Assembly: GCA_023416545.1 (NCBI GenBank)
Contig: JAEZHO010000264.1
Span: 1 to 6,421, forward strand
Direction: 5' to 3'
Length of the DNA stretch: 6,421 bases
DNA from: Pseudomonadota bacterium
Lineage (GTDB): Bacteria > Pseudomonadota > Alphaproteobacteria > Rhizobiales > Rhizobiaceae
Every line of letters starts with the position of its first letter. Position 1 is the stretch's first letter. This document shows, in pieces, positions 1 to 5,758 of this stretch. The notes beneath the pieces are model-generated. The model was not told the DNA's origin and ran no database searches. It was given only the letters and a program-made list of their open reading frames with translations. Position numbers and translations under genes: made by a program.

Positions 1-1
1 C

Positions 2-1090
2 CCTGGCGACGAGACCGGGCTTGCGCTCCTCATCCATACTTCCGGGTCCACGGGGCGTCCGAAGGGCGTGATGCTGACGCATGCCAATGTCGATGCCGCA
101 TGCCAGTCCATCGCCGGTTATCTGGGCAATACGGAGAAGGACGTGGTCCTGAGCGTGCTGCCTCTCTCCTTCGGCTACGGCATCACGCAGTTGGTGACGA
201 TGGCGTCGGTCGGCGGAACGCTGGTGCTGGAAAAGAGCTTCGCCTTCCCCCGCATGATCCTCGATAGGCTTGCCGAGGAAAAGGCGACCGGCTTTCCGCT
301 GGTGCCGGCCATGGCCGCGCTGATTGCCGGCATGAAGGAGCGGGACGCTGGCCGCTTCGCATCCCTTCGCTACGTCACAAGTGCCGCTGCTGCGCTGCCG
401 CCCGCATTGTCGAACCGGCTCCGGGACATGATGCCGGATGCCCTGATCTTCATCATGTACGGACAGACGGAGTGCCTGCGAGCGACCTATCTCGATCCGG
501 ACGAAATCCGACACCGCCCGACCTCGGTCGGCAAGGCCATACCGGGTACGCGCGCCTATGTCCTGGGTGACGATGGACAACCGTGCGCTCCCGGTCAAAT
601 CGGTGAACTGGTGGTCGAGGGACCGCATGTGATGGCCGGCTACTGGGGCGAGGAGGCGGCTTCCCCGCAACATCCGCCAAATCAGGAGACCGGAGGGCGC
701 CTGCTGACGGGAGACCTCTTCCGGACGGATGCCGACGGTTTCCTCTACTTCGTCAGCCGCAAGGATGACATCATCAAGACGCGCGGCGAGAAGGTCAGTC
801 CTCAGGAGGTCGAACGCGTGCTCTACGGCCTGCCCGGCGTGCGGGAAGCCGCGGTGACGGGAATGGACGACCCGGTCTTCGGCCAGGTCGTGCGCGCCCA
901 CGTCGCACTGGAACCCGGGTCGACGCTCACCGAACGTGACGTCATGCGCCACTGCGCCAGCCAGCTGGAAGACTACATGGTGCCGAAGACGGTGGAATTT
1001 CGGGATGCATTGCCGCGGACAAGCAGCGGCAAGATCAGGATGAGCGCCGACGCTGACGTCGTCGAGCCGCAACTGGAGACAGCAGTATGA
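2..1090 (+). CDS. AMP-forming acyl-CoA/acid ligase, 5' end missing
   Basis: This is a class I adenylate-forming enzyme that activates a carboxylic acid as acyl-AMP and then transfers it to CoA or a carrier-protein thiol. The frame is open from base 2, giving 362 visible residues. The phosphate-binding motif HTSGSTGRPKG is at visible residues 12-22, so roughly the first 150-170 residues lie outside the window. The GTG at 68 falls inside this motif and is not a start. Further motifs are YGQTE, a TGD motif before the hinge, SRKDDIIKTRGEKVSP from visible residue 252, and a C-terminal TSSGK whose Lys (visible residue 344) should be the adenylation lysine. The segment from MYGQTE to GKAIP resembles, from memory, the AMP ligases found in exosortase-A/polysaccharide-type clusters more than FadD. 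The stop overlaps the next start (ATGA), implying an operon. The family is certain; the substrate is unknown. Confidence 0.9.
   Translation, partial: PGDETGLALLIHTSGSTGRPKGVMLTHANVDAACQSIAGYLGNTEKDVVLSVLPLSFGYGITQLVTMASVGGTLVLEKSFAFPRMILDRLAEEKATGFPLVPAMAALIAGMKERDAGRFASLRYVTSAAAALPPALSNRLRDMMPDALIFIMYGQTECLRATYLDPDEIRHRPTSVGKAIPGTRAYVLGDDGQPCAPGQIGELVVEGPHVMAGYWGEEAASPQHPPNQETGGRLLTGDLFRTDADGFLYFVSRKDDIIKTRGEKVSPQEVERVLYGLPGVREAAVTGMDDPVFGQVVRAHVALEPGSTLTERDVMRHCASQLEDYMVPKTVEFRDALPRTSSGKIRMSADADVVEPQLETAV
1075..1078 (+). promoter_or_regulatory. Ribosome binding site of the NadE-like gene
   Basis: GGAG lies 8 bases before the ATG at 1087, inside the last codons of the preceding ligase gene. 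It supports that start over the in-frame ATG four codons later (1099), which would be about 20 bases away. Confidence 0.6.
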
Positions 1091-2082
1091 ACCAGACGAT
1101 GAAGATTGGCGCGCAGGCCGCGGCCTTTTCCGCCGACAGCCTTCGCCTCGACGCGGAGGCCGAGATCGATCGGATCTGCGCCTGGATAAGGGAGACGGTG
1201 CTGAAGGACCTTCGCAAGCGGGGCGTCGTTCTCGGGATTTCCGGCGGCATCGACTCCAGCGTCACGGCAGCCCTCTGCGCCCGGGCCCTCGGTCCATCCC
1301 GGGTGACGGGCATCTTCATGCCCGAACACGATTCGGATCCGGAGAGCCTCCGGCTGGGGCAGGCGCTTGCAGCAGTGACCGGGGTCGAGACGGTCCTCGA
1401 AGACATCGGTCCGGCGCTGGCGGCGTCGGGATGCTATGCGCGGCGCGACGGCTTCATCCGGCAGGTGGTTCCGGAATTCGGCGAGGGTTGGGGCTGCAAG
1501 GTCGTGCTGGAGAATGCGCTTTCGGCCCGCGGCTACAATATTTCCTGGCTGGTCGTGGCATCGCCATCCGGCGAGCAGAGCCGGCACCGCATGCCGCTCG
1601 AGGTCTATCTCGGCATGATCGCCGCCGCCAACATGAAGCAGCGTACCCGCAAGCAGATCGAATACTACCATGCCGACCGGCTGAACCATGCCGTCGCCGG
1701 GACGCCGAACAGGCTGGAATACGATCAGGGCTTCTTCGTGAAGAACGGCGACGGGGCCGCGGACTTCAAGCCGATCGCGCATCTCTACAAGACCCAGGTC
1801 TACCAGCTTGCGGAGGCGCTGGGCGTGCCGGAAGAAATCCGCCGCCGGCCGCCGACCACGGATACGTGGTCGCTGCCGCAGGGCCAGGACGAATACTATT
1901 TTTCGCTCCCCTACGACCGGATGGACATCTGCCTTTTCGGACTGGACCATGGCGTACCGGGTGAAGCCGTCGCCGAGGCGTGCGGGCTGACGCCGGCAGA
2001 GGTGGAAGCCGTGTGGCGCAACATCGCCTCGAAACGCAAGGTGGCCGAGTACCTGCACGCAGCACCCGCGACCATGCTTTGA
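1087..2082 (+). CDS. nadE: NAD(+) synthase-like ATP-pyrophosphatase, ammonia-dependent type
   Basis: NAD synthase activates the carboxylate of nicotinate adenine dinucleotide with ATP and amidates it. This 331-residue protein has the pyrophosphatase loop SGGIDSS at residues 52-58, an N-x-K-x-RTR segment near 182-188, GTPNRLE at 205-211, GFFVKNGDGAADFKP at 215-229, LYKTQV at 233-238, PTTD at 256-259 and QGQDE at 265-269. These correspond to the ATP- and substrate-binding positions of NadE. There is no N-terminal nitrilase-like glutaminase domain, so ammonia must be free or supplied by a partner. It is longer than typical ammonia-dependent NadE (about 270-280 residues), and the extra length lies mainly at about 113-182. 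Its coupling to an acid-CoA ligase, not to NAD genes, suggests a dedicated role. It could be a true second NadE or a relative amidating another acid. The family is secure; the exact reaction is not, so the symbol denotes family only. Confidence 0.85.
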   Translation: MNQTMKIGAQAAAFSADSLRLDAEAEIDRICAWIRETVLKDLRKRGVVLGISGGIDSSVTAALCARALGPSRVTGIFMPEHDSDPESLRLGQALAAVTGVETVLEDIGPALAASGCYARRDGFIRQVVPEFGEGWGCKVVLENALSARGYNISWLVVASPSGEQSRHRMPLEVYLGMIAAANMKQRTRKQIEYYHADRLNHAVAGTPNRLEYDQGFFVKNGDGAADFKPIAHLYKTQVYQLAEALGVPEEIRRRPPTTDTWSLPQGQDEYYFSLPYDRMDICLFGLDHGVPGEAVAEACGLTPAEVEAVWRNIASKRKVAEYLHAAPATML

Positions 2083-2100
2083 CCGGGCGACGTCCGGTCA
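2080..2100. terminator. Inverted repeat spanning two convergent stop codons, possible bidirectional terminator
   Basis: TGACCGG (2080-2086) and CCGGTCA (2094-2100) form a perfect 7-bp stem around a 7-base loop. The outer TGA is the stop of the NadE-like gene, and its mirror TCA is the stop of the minus-strand acetyltransferase gene. Three T residues precede it on the plus strand, but no T-run follows on either strand. It is therefore weak as a classic intrinsic terminator, although it is the only candidate in the 15-base gap. Confidence 0.4.
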
Positions 2101-3213
2101 GTCGAAGCGGTCCCCGATCAGCCGCGTCCAGTTCTCTCCGGCCAATCCGCTGATGAGCGCCTGGCCGGACCTGATCGGCTGCAACAGGCTCGCGTCCCTG
2201 GAATGGGCGACGAAGAAGGCCCTGCCGTAAAAGATCGCCTTGCGGGTAATGAGTTCGTGGGTCAGCCACGGATGGCCCCCGCCGCGGAGCGCCGCGCATC
2301 CGCTGCCGTCGGCATGGGCGAACAGGTCGTCCACCAGATCCCCGGCAACCTGGGGCTTGCAAAGCGCCTGCAGCATCCAGCCGATGCGACCGGCTCCGCC
2401 GAAATAGGCGTAGCAAGCGGCGATCTCGCCGTCGCGGGTCTGCCCTATACGCCAGACGGGCTCGCCAAACGCACGTTTCTGGCGACCGTGGCGGATCAGC
2501 CAGTCGAGCATGGCACGATCCCAGGTCGGACGAAGGGAAAAATTCCGGCCGAGCAGGAGCATGGCCTCGGCAAACTCGCCTTCCGTTGCGTCTCGGAAGC
2601 TGGCGCGGCGTGCCGTCACGCCCTCGGGCATGCGCAGCGAGGCGAGGCCGGTCTTTTCGCAGAGTGCATCCGCCGCCCTGCCCCGCGGCCGCACAAACCG
2701 CGCGGCCGGGAGCCGACGCTCCGCCGCTTGAACCGCCGCGGAGGCCGGGCGGAAAACCCGTATCCAGTTCAGGCTGTAGGCGGTGTCCAGCGGCAGGGCG
2801 AGCTTCTGCCACATGCCGAGCGCGGTGGCATTCGCGGTCTCCGTCAAGGAGACGTCCTGCGGGCCTGCAAGGAATGCACGGAGAAGGCGGGCGCCCGCCA
2901 AGGGGTTCCGCTCCGTCCGGCGTACCATCATTGAACCGGCGAAGGCGGCACGAAGGGCGCGGCCCTCCAGTTCCAGGCGCGAGGGGAAGACCCCGATGAA
3001 ACCCTCGACCTCACCCTTCTCGCCGACGAAAACCTTCGAACGCAGGTCTTCATCCTGCCAGGGGTGATCGAGGAACACTTCCTGGATATATGCGACGAGG
3101 GATGGATGGACGGCCTTGCCGTCACGGAACGTCTCCTGGAACAGACGGGCGACCGCGGCAATGTCGTCGCGTTCGATATCGCGCACGCTTCCCTGGCCCG
3201 TTGCCTGCGACAT
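2098..3213 (-). CDS. GNAT-fold N-acetyltransferase-like protein
   Basis: This 371-residue protein probably transfers an acyl group from acyl-CoA to an amine, but no substrate can be named. The N-terminal part (about 10-150) reads as a GNAT domain. RDIERDDIAAVARLF is the first strand and helix. GFIGVFPSRLEL is the central strands. MMVRRTERNPLAGARLL sits where the acyl-CoA pyrophosphate-binding loop is expected. TETANATALGMWQKL matches the late helix that ends in 'klGF' in canonical members. The C-terminal half (about 190-371) starts again with a GNAT-like RRASFRDATEGEFAEA and may be a second, diverged domain. The start is supported by AGGGGA three bases before ATG. The gene converges on the ligase/NadE-like pair and is separated from the PRC-barrel gene upstream by a terminator, so it probably has its own promoter. 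I see no signal peptide or membrane segment. Confidence 0.75.
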   Translation of the reverse strand: MSQATGQGSVRDIERDDIAAVARLFQETFRDGKAVHPSLVAYIQEVFLDHPWQDEDLRSKVFVGEKGEVEGFIGVFPSRLELEGRALRAAFAGSMMVRRTERNPLAGARLLRAFLAGPQDVSLTETANATALGMWQKLALPLDTAYSLNWIRVFRPASAAVQAAERRLPAARFVRPRGRAADALCEKTGLASLRMPEGVTARRASFRDATEGEFAEAMLLLGRNFSLRPTWDRAMLDWLIRHGRQKRAFGEPVWRIGQTRDGEIAACYAYFGGAGRIGWMLQALCKPQVAGDLVDDLFAHADGSGCAALRGGGHPWLTHELITRKAIFYGRAFFVAHSRDASLLQPIRSGQALISGLAGENWTRLIGDRFD

Positions 3214-3216
3214 GTG

Positions 3217-3222
3217 TCCCCT
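3217..3222 (-). promoter_or_regulatory. Ribosome binding site of the GNAT gene
   Basis: On the minus strand AGGGGA precedes ATG (3213-3211) by three bases. The spacing is short, but this is the only purine-rich match and it supports the chosen start. I find no convincing -35/-10 pair in the 68 bases between this gene and the PRC-gene terminator. Confidence 0.5.
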
Positions 3223-3281
3223 ATCGCTCCGGCTCTGTGCCGGCCCGTCGCATGATTGGCATGCAGGCCTTAAGCAAACGG

Positions 3282-3307
3282 AAAAAGGCCCCGCATGCGG
3301 AGCCTTT
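3282..3307 (-). terminator. Intrinsic terminator after the PRC-barrel gene
   Basis: Read on the minus strand, AAAGGCTCCG pairs with CGGGGCCTTT (one T·G wobble) around a CATG loop, and the T-run extends to five. It starts 23 bases after the PRC-barrel stop codon. The stem plus T-run is the classic rho-independent form, and it should insulate the downstream GNAT gene from stress-induced readthrough. On the plus strand the hairpin carries a C-A mismatch and is followed by CCC, so it acts mainly on the minus strand. Confidence 0.8.
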
Positions 3308-3330
3308 CCCGATCATTCATATATCGGACT

Positions 3331-3720
3331 TTACATCCAGTAGGGTGGAACGCCGTAGTAATCGTAAATCGTCCGGCCCTTGTCCTGATACCAGCTGTCG
3401 TCCTCGAGATCGTTGTAGCGGGGCGCGCCGGTAATCTGGTCCTTCGTCAGGTCGATGCGATAACCGTCGAGCTCCTCGTCGTATTTCAGCTTTTCCCAAG
3501 GCAACGGATAGTAATCATCGCCGATGCCGAGAAAGCCGCCGAAGCTCAGGACGGCATAGGCCACGCGACCGCCCCGCTTCTCCAGGAGAACGCGTTCGAT
3601 CGAGCCGATATGCCGGCCGTCTGCGCCATAGACGCGGGTGCCTTCCACCTTGTCGCTCGCAATGAGCGACGGCGTATCCTTCACATAGGGATCCTGTCCT
3701 GCGCGCGGTTCGTGGTGCAT
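3331..3720 (-). CDS. PRC-barrel domain protein, probably stress-induced
   Basis: This is a 129-residue soluble protein. Residues about 16-95 form a PRC-barrel, the small beta-barrel of photosynthetic reaction centre H subunits and RimM. Typical elements are visible: SDKVEGTRVYGADGRHIGSI, ERVLLEKRGGRVAYAVLSF, then GGFLGIGDDYYPLPW. The acidic, aromatic C-terminal tail (YDYYGVPPYWM at the end) is less familiar. The frame stays open upstream as far as 4194, but that would run through the shared promoter region and into fadD. ATG at 3720 is chosen because GGAGG lies nine bases before it. A GTG two codons earlier is possible but only three bases from the Shine-Dalgarno. The upstream EcfG promoter match predicts general-stress control. 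Its molecular role is unknown; such proteins often accompany stress or envelope genes. Confidence 0.85.
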   Translation of the reverse strand: MHHEPRAGQDPYVKDTPSLIASDKVEGTRVYGADGRHIGSIERVLLEKRGGRVAYAVLSFGGFLGIGDDYYPLPWEKLKYDEELDGYRIDLTKDQITGAPRYNDLEDDSWYQDKGRTIYDYYGVPPYWM

Positions 3721-3729
3721 CGTCACATA

Positions 3730-3734
3730 CCTCC
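3730..3734 (-). promoter_or_regulatory. Ribosome binding site of the PRC-barrel gene
   Basis: GGAGG on the minus strand lies nine bases before the ATG at 3720. It decides the start against the much longer open frame that continues upstream. Confidence 0.7.
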
Positions 3735-3759
3735 ATGGTTCGGTGCGTTGCTTTGAAGA

Positions 3760-3784
3760 AACGTCAGCACCAAGCGTTCGTTCC
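3760..3784 (-). promoter_or_regulatory. Candidate EcfG (general stress sigma) promoter for the PRC-barrel gene
   Basis: On the minus strand GGAAC (3784-3780) is followed after exactly 16 bases by CGTT (3763-3760). This is an exact match to the published alphaproteobacterial EcfG/RpoE2 consensus GGAAC-N16-17-CGTT. Transcription would start near 3753, leaving a leader of about 30 bases that contains the GGAGG ribosome binding site and the ATG at 3720. Position, strand and spacing all fit. The match is seen directly; activity is inferred. Confidence 0.75.
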
Positions 3785-3817
3785 AATGACAGGGGGATCC
3801 ACCAATTCTCGTCACCG

Positions 3818-3844
3818 TTGACGTTTACGTGCAGGTTATATAGC
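3818..3844 (+). promoter_or_regulatory. Weak candidate housekeeping promoter for fadD
   Basis: TTGACG (3818-3823) is a good -35 element. The nearest -10-like sequence is the TATATAGC run at 3837-3844, giving a spacer of only 13-15 bases where 16-18 is usual. It sits about 115 bases before the fadD start. It is the best sigma-70-like pair in the 239-base divergent region, but the spacing makes it doubtful. Confidence 0.25.
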
Positions 3845-3855
3845 AACATCAGCTT

Positions 3856-3877
3856 ATGGCCCGGCGGAACAGGCCAT
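3856..3877. repeat. Short inverted repeat upstream of fadD, possible operator
   Basis: ATGGCC (3856-3861) and GGCCAT (3872-3877) form a perfect 6-bp inverted repeat with a 10-base spacer, just downstream of the candidate fadD promoter. The geometry (22 bases, centres about two helical turns apart at most) would suit a dimeric repressor such as a TetR- or GntR-type fatty-acid regulator. A 6-bp repeat in GC-rich DNA can also arise by chance. Confidence 0.25.
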
Positions 3878-3948
3878 GGCATAGTATTGCTCCTGCCGCA
3901 GAGTGGAGGACTTTGCGACGGGTTATACCGCCAAGAATAAAAGGGAAG

Positions 3949-3954
3949 AGGAGG
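3949..3954 (+). promoter_or_regulatory. Strong Shine-Dalgarno of fadD
   Basis: AGGAGG lies five bases before ATG at 3960. It fixes the start there and excludes the in-frame GTG at 3903, which would add 19 residues unlike FadD. Confidence 0.85.
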
Positions 3955-3959
3955 CCCAA

Positions 3960-5657
3960 ATGAGCGAAGCGCATGCGCATATGAGTGACAAATCCGACAA
4001 GGTCTGGCTTGCCTCCTACCCCTCCTCGGTTCCCGCCGATATTCCGGCACTCTCCTACCGCTCCCTGGCAGAACTGTTCGAGAGCTCCTGCGTAGCATAC
4101 CTGCCGCGGGTCGCCTTCTCGAGCATGGGGCGCGAGATGACCTACCGGGAGCTGGAAATTGAAACGCGCAAGGTAGCCGCGTGGCTTCAGGCACAGGGCC
4201 TGGAAAAGGGCGACCGCGTCGCGGTGATGATGCCGAACGTTCTGCAGAACCCGGTCGTCACCTACGCGATCCTCAGGGCCGGCTGCGTCGTCGTCAACGT
4301 CAATCCGCTCTACACGCCCCGCGAGCTGGAACACCAGCTGAAGGATGCCGGGGCGAAAGCCATCTTCGTGCTGGAGAATTTCGCGCACACCGTTCAGCAG
4401 GTGGCGGCCGAGGTGGGCCTGCGGCACATCGTCGTGACGGCGATGGGCGACATGCTGGGCATGAAGGGCCATCTGGTCAACCTGGTGGTCCGGAAGGTCA
4501 AGAAACTGGTTCCGGCGTGGTCCATTCCGTCCGCCGTTCCGTTCAAGAAGGTCCTCGCCGAAGGCGCCCACCTTTCGCTGAAACCGGTCGACATCGACAG
4601 CAACGACGTTGCCTTCCTGCAGTATACGGGCGGAACGACGGGCGTTTCGAAGGGGGCGGCGCTCACGCACGCCAACCTGCTCGCCAACAAGATGCAGCTG
4701 ACCATGTGGCTGGAGGCGGCGTTCGCCACCAGACCAAGGCCCGAGGTCCTGACCTTCGTCTGCGCGCTTCCGCTCTACCATATCTTTGCGCTGACGGTGA
4801 ATTCGCTGATGGGAATTGCGATGGGTGGACACAATGTCCTCATCGCCAATCCGCGTGACATTTCTGCTTTCCTCAAGGAGTTGCAGAAGCACAAGGCACA
4901 TATCTTCCCGGGCCTCAACACGTTGTTCAACGCGATGATGAACCATCCCGATTTCGCGAAGGTGGACTTTTCATCGCTGATCCTTGCACTGGGCGGCGGC
5001 ATGGCAGTGCAGCGCCCGGTTGCCGAACGCTGGCAGGCGCTGACCGGCACCGCCATTACGGAAGGCTACGGCCTTTCGGAGACGTCGCCGGTCGTCACCG
5101 CGAACCGCGTCGACAGACAGGAATTCACCGGCATGATCGGATTGCCGTTGCCCTCGACGGAAATCTCCATCCGCGACGAAGACGGCAAGCCGTTGCCGCT
5201 GGGCGAGGTCGGCGAGATCTGCATCTGCGGCCCGCAGGTGATGGCGGGCTACTGGCAGCGGCCCGACGAGACCGCGGCGGTCATGACGCAGGACGGCTTC
5301 TTCCGATCCGGCGACATGGGCTACATGGACGAACGGGGTTTCACCAAGATCGTCGACCGCAAGAAGGACATGATCCTCGTCTCCGGCTTCAACGTCTATC
5401 CGAACGAGGTCGAGGAAGTCGCGGCGATGCATCCGGGGGTGCTGGAATGCGCGGCGGTCGGGGTTCCGGATCCGCATTCGGGCGAGGTGGTCAAGCTCTT
5501 CGTCGTCAAGAAGGATGCCAGCGTCACCGAAGACGACATCAGGGAGCACTGCGCCACCAACCTGACGGGCTACAAGCGGCCGAGGCTGATCGAATTCCGA
5601 ACCGAGCTGCCGAAGTCCAACGTCGGCAAGATCCTCCGCCGCGAACTGCGCGGCTGA
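3960..5657 (+). CDS. fadD: Long-chain fatty acid-CoA ligase
   Basis: FadD activates long-chain fatty acids with ATP and CoA to acyl-CoA at the inner face of the cytoplasmic membrane, feeding beta-oxidation. The protein has 565 residues, close to the 561 of the E. coli enzyme. The ATP-binding motif YTGGTTGVSKGAALTH begins at residue 222. EGYGLSETSPVV begins at 368. The fatty-acyl-CoA synthetase signature starts at 445 (DGFFRSGDMGY) and runs through VDRKKDMILVSGFNVYPNEVEE. The C-terminal PKSNVGKILRREL contains the adenylation lysine at about 557. These are near-identical to E. coli FadD. An AGGAGG site sets the start. The gene is divergent from the PRC-barrel gene, and a terminator separates it from pgi, so it is probably monocistronic. 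In Sinorhizobium meliloti a fadD gene has been linked to swarming and nodulation; that phenotype is knowledge of a relative, not something seen here. Confidence 0.96.
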   Translation: MSEAHAHMSDKSDKVWLASYPSSVPADIPALSYRSLAELFESSCVAYLPRVAFSSMGREMTYRELEIETRKVAAWLQAQGLEKGDRVAVMMPNVLQNPVVTYAILRAGCVVVNVNPLYTPRELEHQLKDAGAKAIFVLENFAHTVQQVAAEVGLRHIVVTAMGDMLGMKGHLVNLVVRKVKKLVPAWSIPSAVPFKKVLAEGAHLSLKPVDIDSNDVAFLQYTGGTTGVSKGAALTHANLLANKMQLTMWLEAAFATRPRPEVLTFVCALPLYHIFALTVNSLMGIAMGGHNVLIANPRDISAFLKELQKHKAHIFPGLNTLFNAMMNHPDFAKVDFSSLILALGGGMAVQRPVAERWQALTGTAITEGYGLSETSPVVTANRVDRQEFTGMIGLPLPSTEISIRDEDGKPLPLGEVGEICICGPQVMAGYWQRPDETAAVMTQDGFFRSGDMGYMDERGFTKIVDRKKDMILVSGFNVYPNEVEEVAAMHPGVLECAAVGVPDPHSGEVVKLFVVKKDASVTEDDIREHCATNLTGYKRPRLIEFRTELPKSNVGKILRRELRG

Positions 5658-5670
5658 TCGAGACACGCAA

Positions 5671-5700
5671 CAGGCGCGGCCCGCGAGGCCGCGCTTGATT
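5671..5700 (+). terminator. Intrinsic terminator of fadD
   Basis: GCGCGGCC (5674-5681) and GGCCGCGC (5687-5694) form a perfect 8-bp stem around CGCGA, extendable by CAG/TTG with one wobble. It begins 14 bases after the fadD stop and is followed by TTGATTTG, a broken T-tract. The stem is strong and the T-tract moderate. It ends just before the region where the pgi promoter must lie. Confidence 0.7.
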
Positions 5701-5758
5701 TGACATGGAAGTCTTATAGGTTCCCGTGCATCCCTCCCCCGGATCATGAGGACATTCC
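5695..5758 (+). promoter_or_regulatory. pgi upstream region with ribosome binding site
   Basis: The 64 bases between the fadD terminator and pgi contain the AT-rich stretch 5695-5720 with TTGACA at 5700-5705 and TTATAG at 5714-5719. These two are only 8 bases apart, so they cannot serve together as a normal -35/-10 pair, and the true promoter elements are unresolved. TGAGGA at 5747-5752 lies six bases before the ATG at 5759 and is a good Shine-Dalgarno. Confidence 0.4.

Noticed and set aside
68..70. GTG at 68 as the start of the first ligase
   Set aside because: It lies within the ATP-binding motif, and the frame stays open with matching family sequence to the left edge.
973..2058. A 361-codon open frame on the minus strand opposite the ligase end and the NadE-like gene
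   Set aside because: Its translation is Arg-, His- and Pro-rich with no family resemblance, and it lies antisense to a gene with clear NadE motifs. Such frames are common opposite GC-rich genes.
3903..3959. In-frame GTG start for fadD at 3903
   Set aside because: The 19 added residues do not resemble FadD, and the AGGAGG site is correctly spaced only for the ATG at 3960.
3721..4194. N-terminal extension of the PRC-barrel frame to 4194
   Set aside because: It would run through the EcfG promoter match, the divergent regulatory region and the start of fadD. GGAGG before ATG at 3720 and the domain boundary both support the short form.
3849..4946. A 365-codon minus-strand open frame opposite fadD
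   Set aside because: It mirrors the FadD coding frame and its translation has no recognisable domain. The plus strand encodes an unmistakable FadD.
4971..5747. A 258-codon minus-strand open frame opposite the 3' half of fadD
   Set aside because: It is antisense to the FadD signature region, crosses the fadD terminator hairpin, and has an Asp/Arg-rich translation with no family features.
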